This document shows positions 34,651-44,064 of a DNA stretch of 64,000 bases, one piece after another; the first letter of the stretch is position 1, and each line of letters starts with the position of its first letter. Source of the stretch: Euborellia annulipes. Lineage: Eukaryota; Arthropoda; Insecta; Dermaptera; Anisolabididae. The translations under genes were made by a program, and so were the position numbers. The notes beneath the pieces are model-generated. The model saw only the letters and a program-made list of their open reading frames with translations. It had not been told where the DNA came from and did no database searches. The stretch covers positions 62,001-126,000 of the forward strand of contig JAKCPI010015603.1 of assembly GCA_023213315.1 (NCBI GenBank). Reading direction: 5' to 3'.

Positions 34651-35239
34651 ATATATAAAACATTTCTTTATTTTCTTTAAGTAATGAATTTCTACCATCT
34701 AAAACGTGTGAGATTTTTATTCTACAAAATTATCTTAATTTAATAGTAAAACTAAAAACTTAGGATTCTCAATTAGTAACAGATGGCGTCAAATAAAAGG
34801 CGAAAAGAAAAGAGAGAAAAAAAATTTATTCCTCTATAAACACTTGATTTAATTAATTTCTTATATCACTTTCAAAAAAAAAAAAAAAAATCAAGCGTTT
34901 AATATTTTAAAATTTATTTTATTTATAAAGAAGAAATCAATATTTTCTACCAAAATTGCCATATGACAATATTTATCCCGAATCTAAATTAAAATTTCGA
35001 TTATACCTCGATTACGCATAATTCCTTTTGATTGGATATCCACCGAATTCAGATCCAGATGAGTCAGGATTAGTTGGCATTTAGGTCTATTTCAACTTGA
35101 ACTTCCTCCCTTTAGGAGAGATTATTGAAAATTGAGCAAATGCTCGAATTTAATTTTTCTATTGTATTTAAAAAAAAAGTTATTAAAATAGTATTTATAT
35201 TAATTTTCTATTAATATACATTAATCCCAATAATTTAAA

Positions 35240-35268
35240 GACGTTTCGGCTATAATCGTCATCATCAG
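35240..35268 (-). ncRNA. Hammerhead-like motif at left end of foldback
   Basis: On minus: CTGATGA, T, GACGATTATAGCC, GAAACGTC. The core is intact, but stem II is poor (only outer pairs), suggesting decay. Confidence 0.4.
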
Positions 35269-35436
35269 TCACTTGAAAGAGTATAGAACCCAATGCAATA
35301 AATAGCATCGAGTCAATATTTAAAATTGTCCATTCTCCCTAGCATCAGGGCCGAGCAAAATACTCAAAAACGAGTATGTGAAAATCAAAATACTTTAAAA
35401 GAAGTATTTAAAATACAAAATACAATTTATAAGTAG

Positions 35437-35618
35437 ATACGTAGGGCTTATAGCTGGTAGTTCAATCAGGATAGGTGAAAAGGAGTAGAATATCCGCAGC
35501 CAGTTTTATTTAATTATTTTTATTTCATCATGTTGACGTTTCGATCCCGGTTGGGATCATCCTCAGAATATAAAAATAATGAAATAAAACTGGCTGCGGA
35601 TTTTTTCTCCTTTTCACG
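35437..35618 (-). mobile_element. Small foldback insertion with hammerhead-like motif and 12 bp duplication
   Basis: 182 bp inserted in the hAT MITE, with exact target duplication ATTTATAAGTAG (35425-35436 and 35619-35630). The insert folds back on TCCGCAGCCAGTTTTATT and its complement. The loop side carries, on minus, CTGAGGA-T, a perfect GATCCC/GGGATC stem with loop AACC, and GAAACGTC (35535-35566). The duplication length suggests target-primed reverse transcription, and the motif suggests a Penelope-like origin. Confidence 0.8.
35535..35566 (-). ncRNA. Hammerhead-ribozyme-like motif, best conserved
   Basis: CTGAGGA, one T, 6 bp perfect stem II with tetraloop AACC, GAAACGTC. All invariant core bases of the two hammerhead strands are present apart from the extra T. 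Stem III is minimal. Followed by AACATGATGAAATAAAA. Confidence 0.55.
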
Positions 35619-36352
35619 ATTTATAAGTAGTCTGACTTCAGTAAATTTTTGGGACTATTCATATAGTCAAAAATTTAAAAAAAAAATTGAAAAAATGAAC
35701 CGGACAAAATACTCTGATCTAAGTATTTGAAATACAAAATACCCCAAAAAAAAAGTATTTGAAATACAAAATACTTTAAAAGAAGTATTTGAAATACAAA
35801 ATATTTATTTATATTTACATTGATTCAAAATACAAAATACAATTTATAAGTAGCCTGACGTCAGTCAATTCTTGGGACTATTCATATAGTCAAAAATTTA
35901 AAAAAAAATTGAAAAAATGAACCGGGCAAAATACTCTGATCTAAGTATTTGAAATAGAAAATACAAATGTATTTCAAATACTGTATTTTAATTATAGTAT
36001 TTGAAATAGTGCCTAGCATAGAAGACCTTGGATAAAAAGAACCGGATGAACCAGAAATAAGGATTAGCTCTTTAACTATAAATGAACGCAGAAGGGGGAA
36101 TAGAGATAGGAAATAATGTAACTTCACGGGTTGCTGGTAGATGGCTACGACAAGAGCCCGGTTGAGTTTGAGGTGTGTGTCTTCGTGCACAAAATCACTA
36201 CCCCCTGGCTAGGCGCAAGGACAGCCAGAGGCGAACCCTTGCGATTAGTTTTATATATAAATGAAATTTGTATATATAAATACAAATTAATCTGGACAAT
36301 TGTGTATATTGACTCGATATTATTGCATTGGGTTTTAAACTCTCTGAAGTGA

Positions 36353-36388
36353 TTGATGATGGCGATATTCCATTAAAGCCGAAACGTC
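36353..36388 (+). ncRNA. Degenerate hammerhead-like motif at right end of foldback
   Basis: TTGATGA-T, GGC/GCC outer stem with a large loop, GAAACGTC. C3 of the core is T. Confidence 0.35.
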
Positions 36389-36699
36389 TCTAAATTATTG
36401 AGAGATTATATTAAACAGAGACCCCTTCATTGGTTAACTCCTCCGTTTCCATTTATCATATAATTCTACAGCCACTTTACATTCACTGAATTGTTAAATT
36501 ATTTATATTTGGCCTTCAAGACTAAAAGGTCAGAGCATATTAAATTTTCATTTTGAATGGAATTTTTAAACTTTTTAAAAGTTCAAAGGTAGTTTTATAA
36601 AAATTTTCCAAATTTACTTAAGTTCGAAGAATGTGCTAGCGAAATTATGAATGCATATCGATCCCGGCTACTCAAGATTTTTATTTATCAATTTAAATG

Positions 36700-36905
36700 A
36701 CTTAGGGCCGGTTGCTTCAGTTCACCCAACCAGCAAACTTATCCGGCCGATATCAAATCATCGATATAGCAAACAAGAACATGCTTAACCTTATAATTTA
36801 AAAAAAATATGAGCTTTTTCTCATATAATTAGCTATCTAATGTATGAGAAAAGTGAAGTTAGCAACTTAATAAAGGCATCATTTATAAAAATTATTAAAA
36901 ATTAA
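36700..36905 (-). repeat. Dispersed repeat with GGGCCGGTTGC terminus
   Basis: Begins TTAGGGCCGGTTGCTTCAG and matches 9905-10080 in reverse. The outer part has alternating short blocks (AACCAGCAAACTTATCCGGC). It looks like one end of a DNA transposon whose partner end is not visible. Confidence 0.6.
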
Positions 36906-36964
36906 AATTAATTAAAATAGATGAATTAATAAAAGCTAATTAATTTAAAAAAAATTTAAAATTT

Positions 36965-37560
36965 CCATTCTATCGAAGAAAGAGCCGGAAAATGAATTTG
37001 AAAAATCTGAAGTAAAGTGTATTTCAAACAATTTTCACAAAAAATTGTATTAATATACTTTTTAAAGAGCATATAAAAAATAGTTGATTTATGAATTTTA
37101 ATCAAAATCGTTACAGCCAATTTTGTAAAAATCGAAAAAAAACTGAAAAAGTACGCCAGTAAAGTGTACTTCAAACAATTTTCACGAAAAATATTGCTGA
37201 TGTACCATGTCCATGGGTGGAGATAGGCGGAAACGCCCAAGGGCCACTAGTGAATGAATGTGTATGTGTGTGCGATGTACTTTTTAAAGAACATATAAAA
37301 AATAGTTGATTTATGAATTTTAATCAAAATGAGAAAACTTTTTAAACTCCGTTACCATGGCCTATCTTTCCTATATAGTACAAGAGTAAAGTGTTCTTTA
37401 AAAGACAAAATGAGAATATACATTTTAAAGAGCATGTAAAAAATAATTGATTTATGAATTTTAAACAAAATCGTTGGAGCGAATTTTGATAAAATCGAAA
37501 AAAAAAACTGAAAAGTACGTCAATAAAGTACAAGTACTTTTTGGCCAATTTTGTTCAAAA
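36965..37560 (-). mobile_element. Internally reiterated family A fragment
   Basis: Lacks both terminal hairpins. It contains the GTACTTCAAACAATTTTCAC and AATTGATTTATGAATTTTAA blocks repeated three or four times (near 37010-37130, 37165-37200, 37275-37330 and 37390-37550). A short unrelated insert (CCATGTCCATGGGTGGAG) lies at 37205-37275. Confidence 0.65.
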
Positions 37561-37569
37561 GAGTGTTCG

Positions 37570-38700
37570 GGAGAATACACTTGTGTTTCTAATTTCACCT
37601 CTTAGTTAAGCCTTAAACCGAACTTTGGGTGTTAGTTAACTAACTACGACCTTGGCTCTTATTTAATCATATGTTTAACTTAACTTGAACTGAAAAAGAA
37701 ATAGTTAACAAGCTTATCCGAGGGATAGCTAGTTAATTAGAAGTGATGCAATTAGCTCTAAGAAATCTATCAAATCCGCGTATGTACAAAATCAATATAA
37801 AACTTTTATTTTTACGTCCAAATGAATCGAATCGGTCAAACAGTTTGGGTCTACGTAATAGGCAAAAGTTCAAAGTGAATTCAGAACTTCATTTCCTTTC
37901 ACTCTCACTTTTAGGTAGGAAAAATACATTTTAAAAGAAAAAAAAATTCACCCTATATTTAATAGTTATGAATTTTTAATTAACATTTAAAAAAAAAATA
38001 ATTCAACTTTGTTTTGTCTATTCATGATATACAATACTTTTGAAATATCATCAACAATTCTAATTAATTGCATAGGAATTAAAAAAAAAAAAAATTCTAA
38101 AAGTGTTTCATATTTTCAAACCAACAGGTTTTTTTTATTTTAAATAAATATTTGAAACGGCTTAATTAATTTTTATAATATCCTGGTAATGACAGATTCA
38201 AAGTTTTATAATTCATTTTCATTTTTTATTTAAAATTGAAAAAGCTGTCAAATACTCACCTATACAACAACAAAGTTAACAAAACCTCAAAATAATTATT
38301 ATAATAATAATTTTGCTTTAAAAAAAATTCACAATAATAACTTAATATTTTAACATAAATACAAAATATTAAATATCTTTTGATTCCTTTTTTTTTTTTT
38401 TTTATTGTGATTTGTTTTTTGTTATGAATTGATTGAAATAAATTATGCATGGACTTTTTTTTTGTTTGTGTTTAAAATAATAAATCGTTTATAAAAAAAT
38501 AAAATGATTACAATAAAAATTTGTCTATTGATCAAATATATTCATCGGTTAAATTAAATTCAAAAACATAAAATCGAATCCATTTGCAAAATATTTCGTA
38601 TTATTTTTACAAAATTAAATTTTTCGTTATTTTATTTTTTTTCTCGAGAATAATAATAAATTTTAAATAAGTTGTTTATAATCGAGAGAGAAACAAAAGT
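37570..38700. other. No gene seen
   Basis: A moderately mixed patch at 37570-37930 is followed by AT-rich low-complexity sequence. A 63-codon frame at 37743-37934 has no recognisable domain. Confidence 0.35.
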
Positions 38701-38710
38701 ACATAATTAT

Positions 38711-39047
38711 TAGGGTCTGACCGAAACAAGATTTTCAGCCGAAACCGTAACCGAAACCGAAACTTGTATTTCCTATAAAATTTTTTTTTCATTTTACCTT
38801 TTTTTTTTTTTTTTGAATTTTTTTTTCCCTCCCGTGAAAATCATTTTACCTTTTTTTAGGGAGACTAAAATTTTTTTCTCCCTCAAGTGCAAATTATTTG
38901 ACCTTTTTTTTTTTTGCATGCGAGTCTCATCCCATTTTTTCAGACTCTGGTTTCGGCCGGCCGAAACCGAAACTACGGCCGAAACCATGATTTTTGGCCG
39001 AAACTGGCCGAAACCGTAACCGAAACCGAATATTCGGTCGGTTCCTA
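38711..39047 (+). mobile_element. hAT MITE with CCGAAAC subterminal repeats, copy 1
   Basis: 337 bp. Terminal repeats TAGGGTCTGACCGAA and TTCGGTCGGTTCCTA. Exact 8 bp duplication ATAATTAT (38703-38710 and 39048-39055). The CCGAAAC or GGCCGAAAC motif occurs many times near both ends, as expected for clustered transposase-binding sites. Confidence 0.92.
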
Positions 39048-39059
39048 ATAATTATTCTT

Positions 39060-39440
39060 TGAGTTTTACCAAGTTTTCATGAAGGCATTTTTTTTTTTCA
39101 ATGGGAACCAATATTTTCTTCTAGCTCAGGGATTCCCAACGAGAGACCTCTTGGGATCTATGGAAGTTTAACAAGGGTCTATAGTATTCCAGGGGTCTAT
39201 TGAGAGTCGATGATTTTCTCTTTTAAAATTTTATTCAATTATTAAAGGATATAATTATCAGACATTAATATCTTTTTTTTATTTAATTAAGGTCTTTTTC
39301 GGCATCTAAGGCCATTTATTTCAAATGGTTAGTAGACAATTCAAATCAAAAAAAAATTTTCTCGCTTGGGACGGGAAGCGACAAGGCAATATCTGTTTTA
39401 ATATGCATAAAGATAATATAGGGGGATAATATTTGTAAAA
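39060..39440. other. No gene seen
   Basis: AT-rich. A GGGATTCCCAACGAGAGACC block near 39128 looks like one end of a MITE of the GGTTCCCAACC type, partner not found. Confidence 0.35.
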
Positions 39441-39445
39441 TTAAA

Positions 39446-40078
39446 AATCTGGTGTGACTGGCACAGAACTTTCTCTTACTTTCTAAGATTTTTTGATTTT
39501 CCATTGATTTTTCTTTGGCAATGGCAAAAAAGGAACGGCGAGGGTTCGCCGCAGGCGAACCGGAGCCTAAGATTCTTTTGTGTGGATTTTTTGATTTTTC
39601 ATTGATTTCTCTTTGGCAATCGGTAATCGAAAGTTGTGTTCTGTGCTTGTCACACCAGATTTGTGTCGACATGTATTTAGTTTCCGCCGATATATTAGAA
39701 TTCAAGATGTAAAATTTATAAACATGGGAAAATATTTATATTTTGTTACCATGGCAACCATTTCTCCTATGAAGTACAAGAGTAAAGTGGTCTTCAAACA
39801 ATTTTGAGAGCAAAATGAGAATATACATTTTAAAGATCATCTAAAAAATAATTGATTTTTGAATTTTAATCAAAATCCTTAGAGCGGATTTTGAGAAAAT
39901 CGAAAAAAACTGAAAAAGTACATCAGTAAAGTACTAGTACTCTTTGGCCGATTTTGTTTAAAAGCTTCGTGTTACGCCCCAGGGGGTTCCTAACTTAAGT
40001 ATAAAATTTCAATCTCCTAGCTTTTTTCCTTCTTGAGATATTTTGTTCACAGAGACACAATGTCTTGAAAACCACTTT
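39446..40078 (-). mobile_element. Family A copy with interrupted right hairpin
   Basis: The right hairpin arms are split: ATCTGGTGTGACTGGCACAG at 39447 and GTGCTTGTCACACCAGAT at 39642. Between them lies about 130 bp containing two copies of a GATTTTTTGATTTTTCATTG block (near 39487 and 39583) around a GC-rich mini-hairpin (GGTTCGCCGCAGGCGAACC). The rest is a normal reversed copy that stops at GAAAACCACTTTTT, where the next copy begins. Confidence 0.75.
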
Positions 40079-40079
40079 T

Positions 40080-40590
40080 TACTTTCTCTTACCTATGTAT
40101 ATATGTAATATATATATATATAGAGAAAGTATTGGTTTCATGTCAAAAATTCGATGTCGAGATTTTGATGGATCTTCACGTTTTGAGGTCCCCTGAATCC
40201 AAAAAAGTGGTTTTCGCGACATGGTCTGTCTGTATGTCTGTCTGTCTGTCTGTGTGTGTTCAATTTTAAGCATGAAGGAATTGAGCCATGAGGCTGAAAT
40301 TTTATATTTAAGTTAAACACCCCCCGGGACCGACAAAATAAGCTTTTAATCAAAATCGGCCAAAAAGTACTAGTACTTTACTGATGTACTTTTTCAGTTT
40401 TTTTCGATTTTCTCAAAATTCGCTCTAACGATTTTGATTAAAATTCAAAAATCAATTATTTATTAGATGCTCTTTCAAATGTATATTCTCGTTTTGTCCT
40501 CAAAATTGTTTGAAGCACACTTTACTCTTGTGCTTCATAGGAAAGATAGGAGAAATGGTTGCCATGGTAACGGAGTTTAAATCTTTTTCT
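40080..40590 (+). mobile_element. Family A copy starting inside the CCACTTTTT site of its neighbour
   Basis: The left hairpin ACTTTCTCTTACCTATG abuts the poly-T of the copy at 39446-40078. Most of the left and middle blocks are well preserved and very close to 972-1460. It ends in GCCATGGTAACGGAG; the right hairpin is missing. Confidence 0.75.
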
Positions 40591-40680
40591 TTTTATTAGA
40601 TTAAAAATCAATTATTATTTAAATTCCCATTTATTTTTATTTTATTTCTGCCTGTAATTGTTTCGGAGAAAACATATATA

Positions 40681-42080
40681 TGAACCCTGTTATTCAATGG
40701 TGTGTCAAAGACCAAAAAATTCAAAATTGAGTTAAGCATGGAATATTGTTTCAAATGCTTTAATTAATAGTATTTTTTATGAAATATGTCCTAAAAAAAT
40801 TTATTTTTAATGTAAAAGCATAAAATTATTTTTACAATATTTCAATGCAGGATTTTACATTTTTCAATAATGATTTATGTACTTAACATGTTGTTTCGTA
40901 ATACTTAATTTGAAAAGAACAATTTTTCATTCATGCGTCAAGTGCAAGACATCGTAAACAACTATACGCTTGAGATATATTGTTGCGTTTATGCCCTAAG
41001 TATTTTCAATTATGAACACCGGCATCGCTATTGTTTAGAGGTATTTAATATAAACTCAAGAAAATATTAATTTTATTTATTTCAAATTTATATATTCAAT
41101 ACACTATTGCTATATTCCATTTGTTGAAATTTAATACAAGTATTTCATAACCTACAAAAATTATCAATAGTTATATTATAATTCATTTTTTACTTTCTTT
41201 TAGCCTAATTCTATAATGTTTTCTATCTTTTTCTATGAACTATATATATATAAATATATATATATATATAATTTTCCAATTAACAATAAATTAATATCGT
41301 TTAATTGAGTTTTAACCAGTGTGATTTTAACAACCAATAAAAAGTTATTTACCAAATAATATTATATATATTTTTTTCCCTTAAATAAACAAAAATGATT
41401 TTTTTTTTTTGAAAAATGAGAAAATTTTCTCTGAATTCGTAGACGTCAAAATTTTATTTTTTGATATTATTCCTGATAATGAAAATGAAGATGAGGATGA
41501 GGATCTGTGCGATTTCGAAAAGACAACAAAATAAATAATATTAGGTTAGGTTAGGTTGAAGTGGCCGTAATATTAAGTCTATTTCATTATTATAACTTTG
41601 ATTTACTGTTTCCAAGCTATTTATTCAGAAATTAATTGATGAGAAAATTTTGTTATCACTTTGTATTTAATTTTAAAATATTAATACTATTTAAAATTGA
41701 TGAATGTGATTTTGATAAAAAGTTTCTATGCTACTAGTATTAAATATAAAGAGACTTTGAAGCATTTTTGCAAATATAATTGGACTTAGAGAATTTTTCA
41801 ATCATGGGTCAAAGGACTTTGAAGCATTTTTTACAAATATATATCGCACATAGAGAATTTTGTAAAAATAATTTTTTATATTTTATTTTTTTCTCTAAAT
41901 TAGTCATATTTTTAGAGATAATTTATGAATATCTGCCATAATTACAGTATTTACTTGCACAATTGACAAAAAAAATGATATATAATCTAATAAAAACAAT
42001 TTAAATCAGAAAAACTTTAATGTTGATTTTCTCAAAACTCGATATTTGGTCTTTGACACACCATTGAATAACAGGGTTCA
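40681..42080. mobile_element. 1.4 kb TIR element flanked by TA
   Basis: Perfect 36 bp terminal inverted repeats beginning TGAACCCTGTTATTCAATGG and ending in GTCAAAGACCAAA, flanked by TA. Length and TA flanks fit a Tc1/mariner-like or MITE-like element. The interior is AT-rich, with a possible eroded coding piece ending at 41534 and a small internal duplication (TTTGAAGCATTTTT at about 41757 and 41820). Confidence 0.8.
41415..41534 (+). pseudogene. Possible eroded transposase C-terminus
   Basis: About 39 codons without a start, ending in an acidic tail (IIPDNENEDEDEDLCDFEKT) before TAA. Its position inside the 1.4 kb TIR element makes a transposase remnant plausible. No catalytic motif is visible; it may be chance. 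Confidence 0.15.
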
Positions 42081-42162
42081 TATATCTCTCTCTCTCTCTC
42101 ACAAAATTATCTTCTCTCTTTCTACGCGTTTTAAACTTTCCACCTAATCTTCGCATTTGACC

Positions 42163-42600
42163 AATGTTAATTTCCTATAGGGATTTGTATGTTAATTTCG
42201 ATTCAAAAGGGGGTCCCCTTTGGAACTTTTTAGGCATTTAAAATTTTTTTTTCCAATTCTTATGAAATTTTGTATTTATTTTCGATTCTATATTGTGTAT
42301 AAAATGTCCAAATATGAGATTAAAATTTTGAAAAATAACCATAGTTTATTTGAAGCAGTCAACATTTAAAATGCAAGTTTGAAACTAAGGTGCTATGGGA
42401 AACTAAATATATCTCGACACAAAAAATCTGGTGTGACCAGCACGGTGCACAACTTTCTCTTACCGAAGGGTAAGAGAAAGTTGTGTGCTGTGCGCCAGTC
42501 ACACCAGATTTTTTGGATTCAGGGGACCTCAGAACGTGTTTATCCCTCAAAATCTCGGCATCGATATTTTGACATGAATCCAATACTTTCTCTCTCTACC
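42163..42600. mobile_element. Chimeric family A: long-form right half joined to inverted left end
   Basis: 42163-42514 is a plus-orientation long-form segment ending in a well-formed right hairpin (42423-42514, perfect GTAAGAGAAAGTTGTG core). It passes directly into TTTTTTGGATTCAGGGGACC, which is the minus-strand left region of another copy ending at ACTTTCTCTCTC. The junction is the poly-T that follows CCAC in intact copies. Confidence 0.7.
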
Positions 42601-42609
42601 ACATAATTA

Positions 42610-42700
42610 TAATAATAACTAAAGCATTTCGGTTGCCTAAGCTTAAGGCTCTACTCTCGAGCACATCAGGCACTTACGGCGCCGACTGTACTTTGGGTTG
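42610..42700 (+). repeat. Third copy of the GCGCCGACTGTACTT repeat
   Basis: CATTTCGGTTGCCTAAGC, GAGCACATCAGGCACTT and GGCGCCGACTGTACTTT. The best-preserved of the three copies. Confidence 0.6.
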
Positions 42701-42709
42701 GTATAAAAA

Positions 42710-43500
42710 AAATAAACAGGCTTCTCATCATAATTTTCGTTTTTAGTTTTTCTTTAGTAGTGAAAATTTATTTAAACAAATATTTCGAGTACCTATGGAT
42801 AGGATTATTAATTAAAACGCCATAAGTTCTCGATTTATTACTGACGTCATGTGGATTATTTATATTTATTTTTAAACCAACGTTGAATGAAATTATCAAA
42901 TGTTTTCTTTTTCATTTTTGATAACAACAAATAGTATTGGATATTTTTCTTAATTCCAATTAAATAAACAGACATTCTCACGCTTGAATAAATATTTTTA
43001 AAAAATGTGGTGAATTTTTATATGCCACGGGGCGAAAATTGATCAGCAAAACGATTCTTTCAAACGATTCAATTTTCAGGAGGAAAAAGAAACGAGTTAC
43101 GTCTTTTTATCTAGTGCCTAATAAAAATTCAATTTGAAACCACCTTAGCAAGAAAGGCCACAATAAATTGTTATCACAATTTACTTACTTATTTATTCAG
43201 AGTTGACATTTTTTTTTTTTTTTGACTCAGGATTGATTATCATTTGTGTTTCTGGACTCTTATCATCGGTTCTTTCTATTATTTCCATAGATAAATATTC
43301 GATGTTCACATAAATTGAAAATTAAATGTAAAATAAAGAAATTTGAAAAAAAGTTTCTTTAATGAATTTTTTTTTTCTTAATAATAAGAATTACCAAACC
43401 AGTAATTGCAGTCCTGCTGAGAGGCTATTTATAACTTCCCTATATTTTTTGAAGATTAGCCAGTCAATGTATGGTTTAAGATACCAAATTTGCGAGATTA
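42710..43500. other. No gene seen
   Basis: AT-rich DNA without recognised elements. Confidence 0.4.
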
Positions 43501-43509
43501 GGTTTGGTT

Positions 43510-43585
43510 TTTGATTGAGCAGGATTGCGCCCACTGGGCTCGAATCAGGACCTCCACGCTTTCGCGTTCTAGTATACAATGTAAT
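43510..43585 (-). repeat. tRNA-like SINE head
   Basis: On minus, CTAGAACGCGAAAGCGTGG is followed by AGGTCCTGATTCGAGCCCAG, which has a good B box (GATTCGAGCCC). The 5' acceptor and A box are not recognisable, so it is a SINE fragment or tRNA pseudogene rather than a working tRNA. Confidence 0.45.
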
Positions 43586-43850
43586 GTAAATAATTAAATA
43601 AATTAAAATTTAATATACAAATTAAACACTAGATTTTTAATTTACAAAATGAGGACCTATAAAAGTTTAAATTTTTTAATTACATAAATCACTACATAAT
43701 TGAAGGGGATAGTGCAATCCACAAATATATAGTTCTGAGATATTTCAATTTTAAACTTTGAAAACAAATAAAACACCAGTGGGAAGTTTTTTTGGCTACT
43801 GTCAGAGCTCTCTAATGGTAATATCAGGCTGAGAAACAAATTGTACTGTA

Positions 43851-44059
43851 CAGTGAGCTGCCACACCTGATAGTTAGGGCCTTAAGAATATGGTATAGTA
43901 TATGTTTTATGGTGAAATAATTTTAAACTTGAAAAGGTAAAATAAAATCATCTGTACCAGATTTTACGTTTTACCTTTTCGGTCATTAAAATTATTTCGC
44001 TATACACAATATACTTAAGCTCTAGCTATCAGGTGGGGATTTAATTGTGACGCTCACTG
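43851..44059. mobile_element. Palindromic TA-flanked MITE (CAGTGAGC)
   Basis: 209 bp between TA dinucleotides. The ends CAGTGAGC and GCTCACTG belong to long imperfect arms (about 95 bp) sharing CACCTGATAG, GAAATAATTTTAA and GAAAAGGTAAAA. The hairpin shape with TA flanks suits a Tc1/mariner-mobilised MITE. Confidence 0.85.
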
Positions 44060-44064
44060 TACAC

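Larger units (their letters stand above)
35346..36011 (+). mobile_element. hAT MITE (CAGGGCCGAG) rich in AAATACAAAATAC
   Basis: Begins CAGGGCCGAGCAAAATACTC and ends GTATTTGAAATAGTG. Exact 8 bp target duplication CCTAGCAT (35338-35345 and 36012-36019). The interior consists of repeated AAATACAAAATAC-type units and a duplicated CAATTTATAAGTAG to GAACCGG(A/G)CAAAATAC segment. It hosts the insertion at 35437-35618. Confidence 0.85.
35222..36412. mobile_element. Foldback element with terminal hammerhead-like motifs, hosting nested insertions
   Basis: Terminal inverted repeats of about 110 bp: 35222-35330 and 36297-36412. Read outward toward each end, both go through ATTGACTCGAT, TTGCATTGGGTT, a (C/T)TGATGATG block and GAAACGTCT, then AAATTATTG. 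The motif at the left end (minus) keeps CTGATGA; the right end (plus) has TTGATGA. The interior was entered by a hAT MITE (35346-36011). Confidence 0.75.

Noticed and set aside
35882..36190. 102-codon minus-strand frame
   Set aside because: It crosses the hAT MITE boundary and its target duplication, so it is chimeric.
39346..39705. 119-codon minus-strand frame
   Set aside because: It runs through the family A right hairpin and its insert and is not conserved as a frame in other copies.
41538..41556. Three TTAGG units, the arthropod telomere repeat
   Set aside because: Only three units inside a TIR element interior; too short for telomeric DNA.
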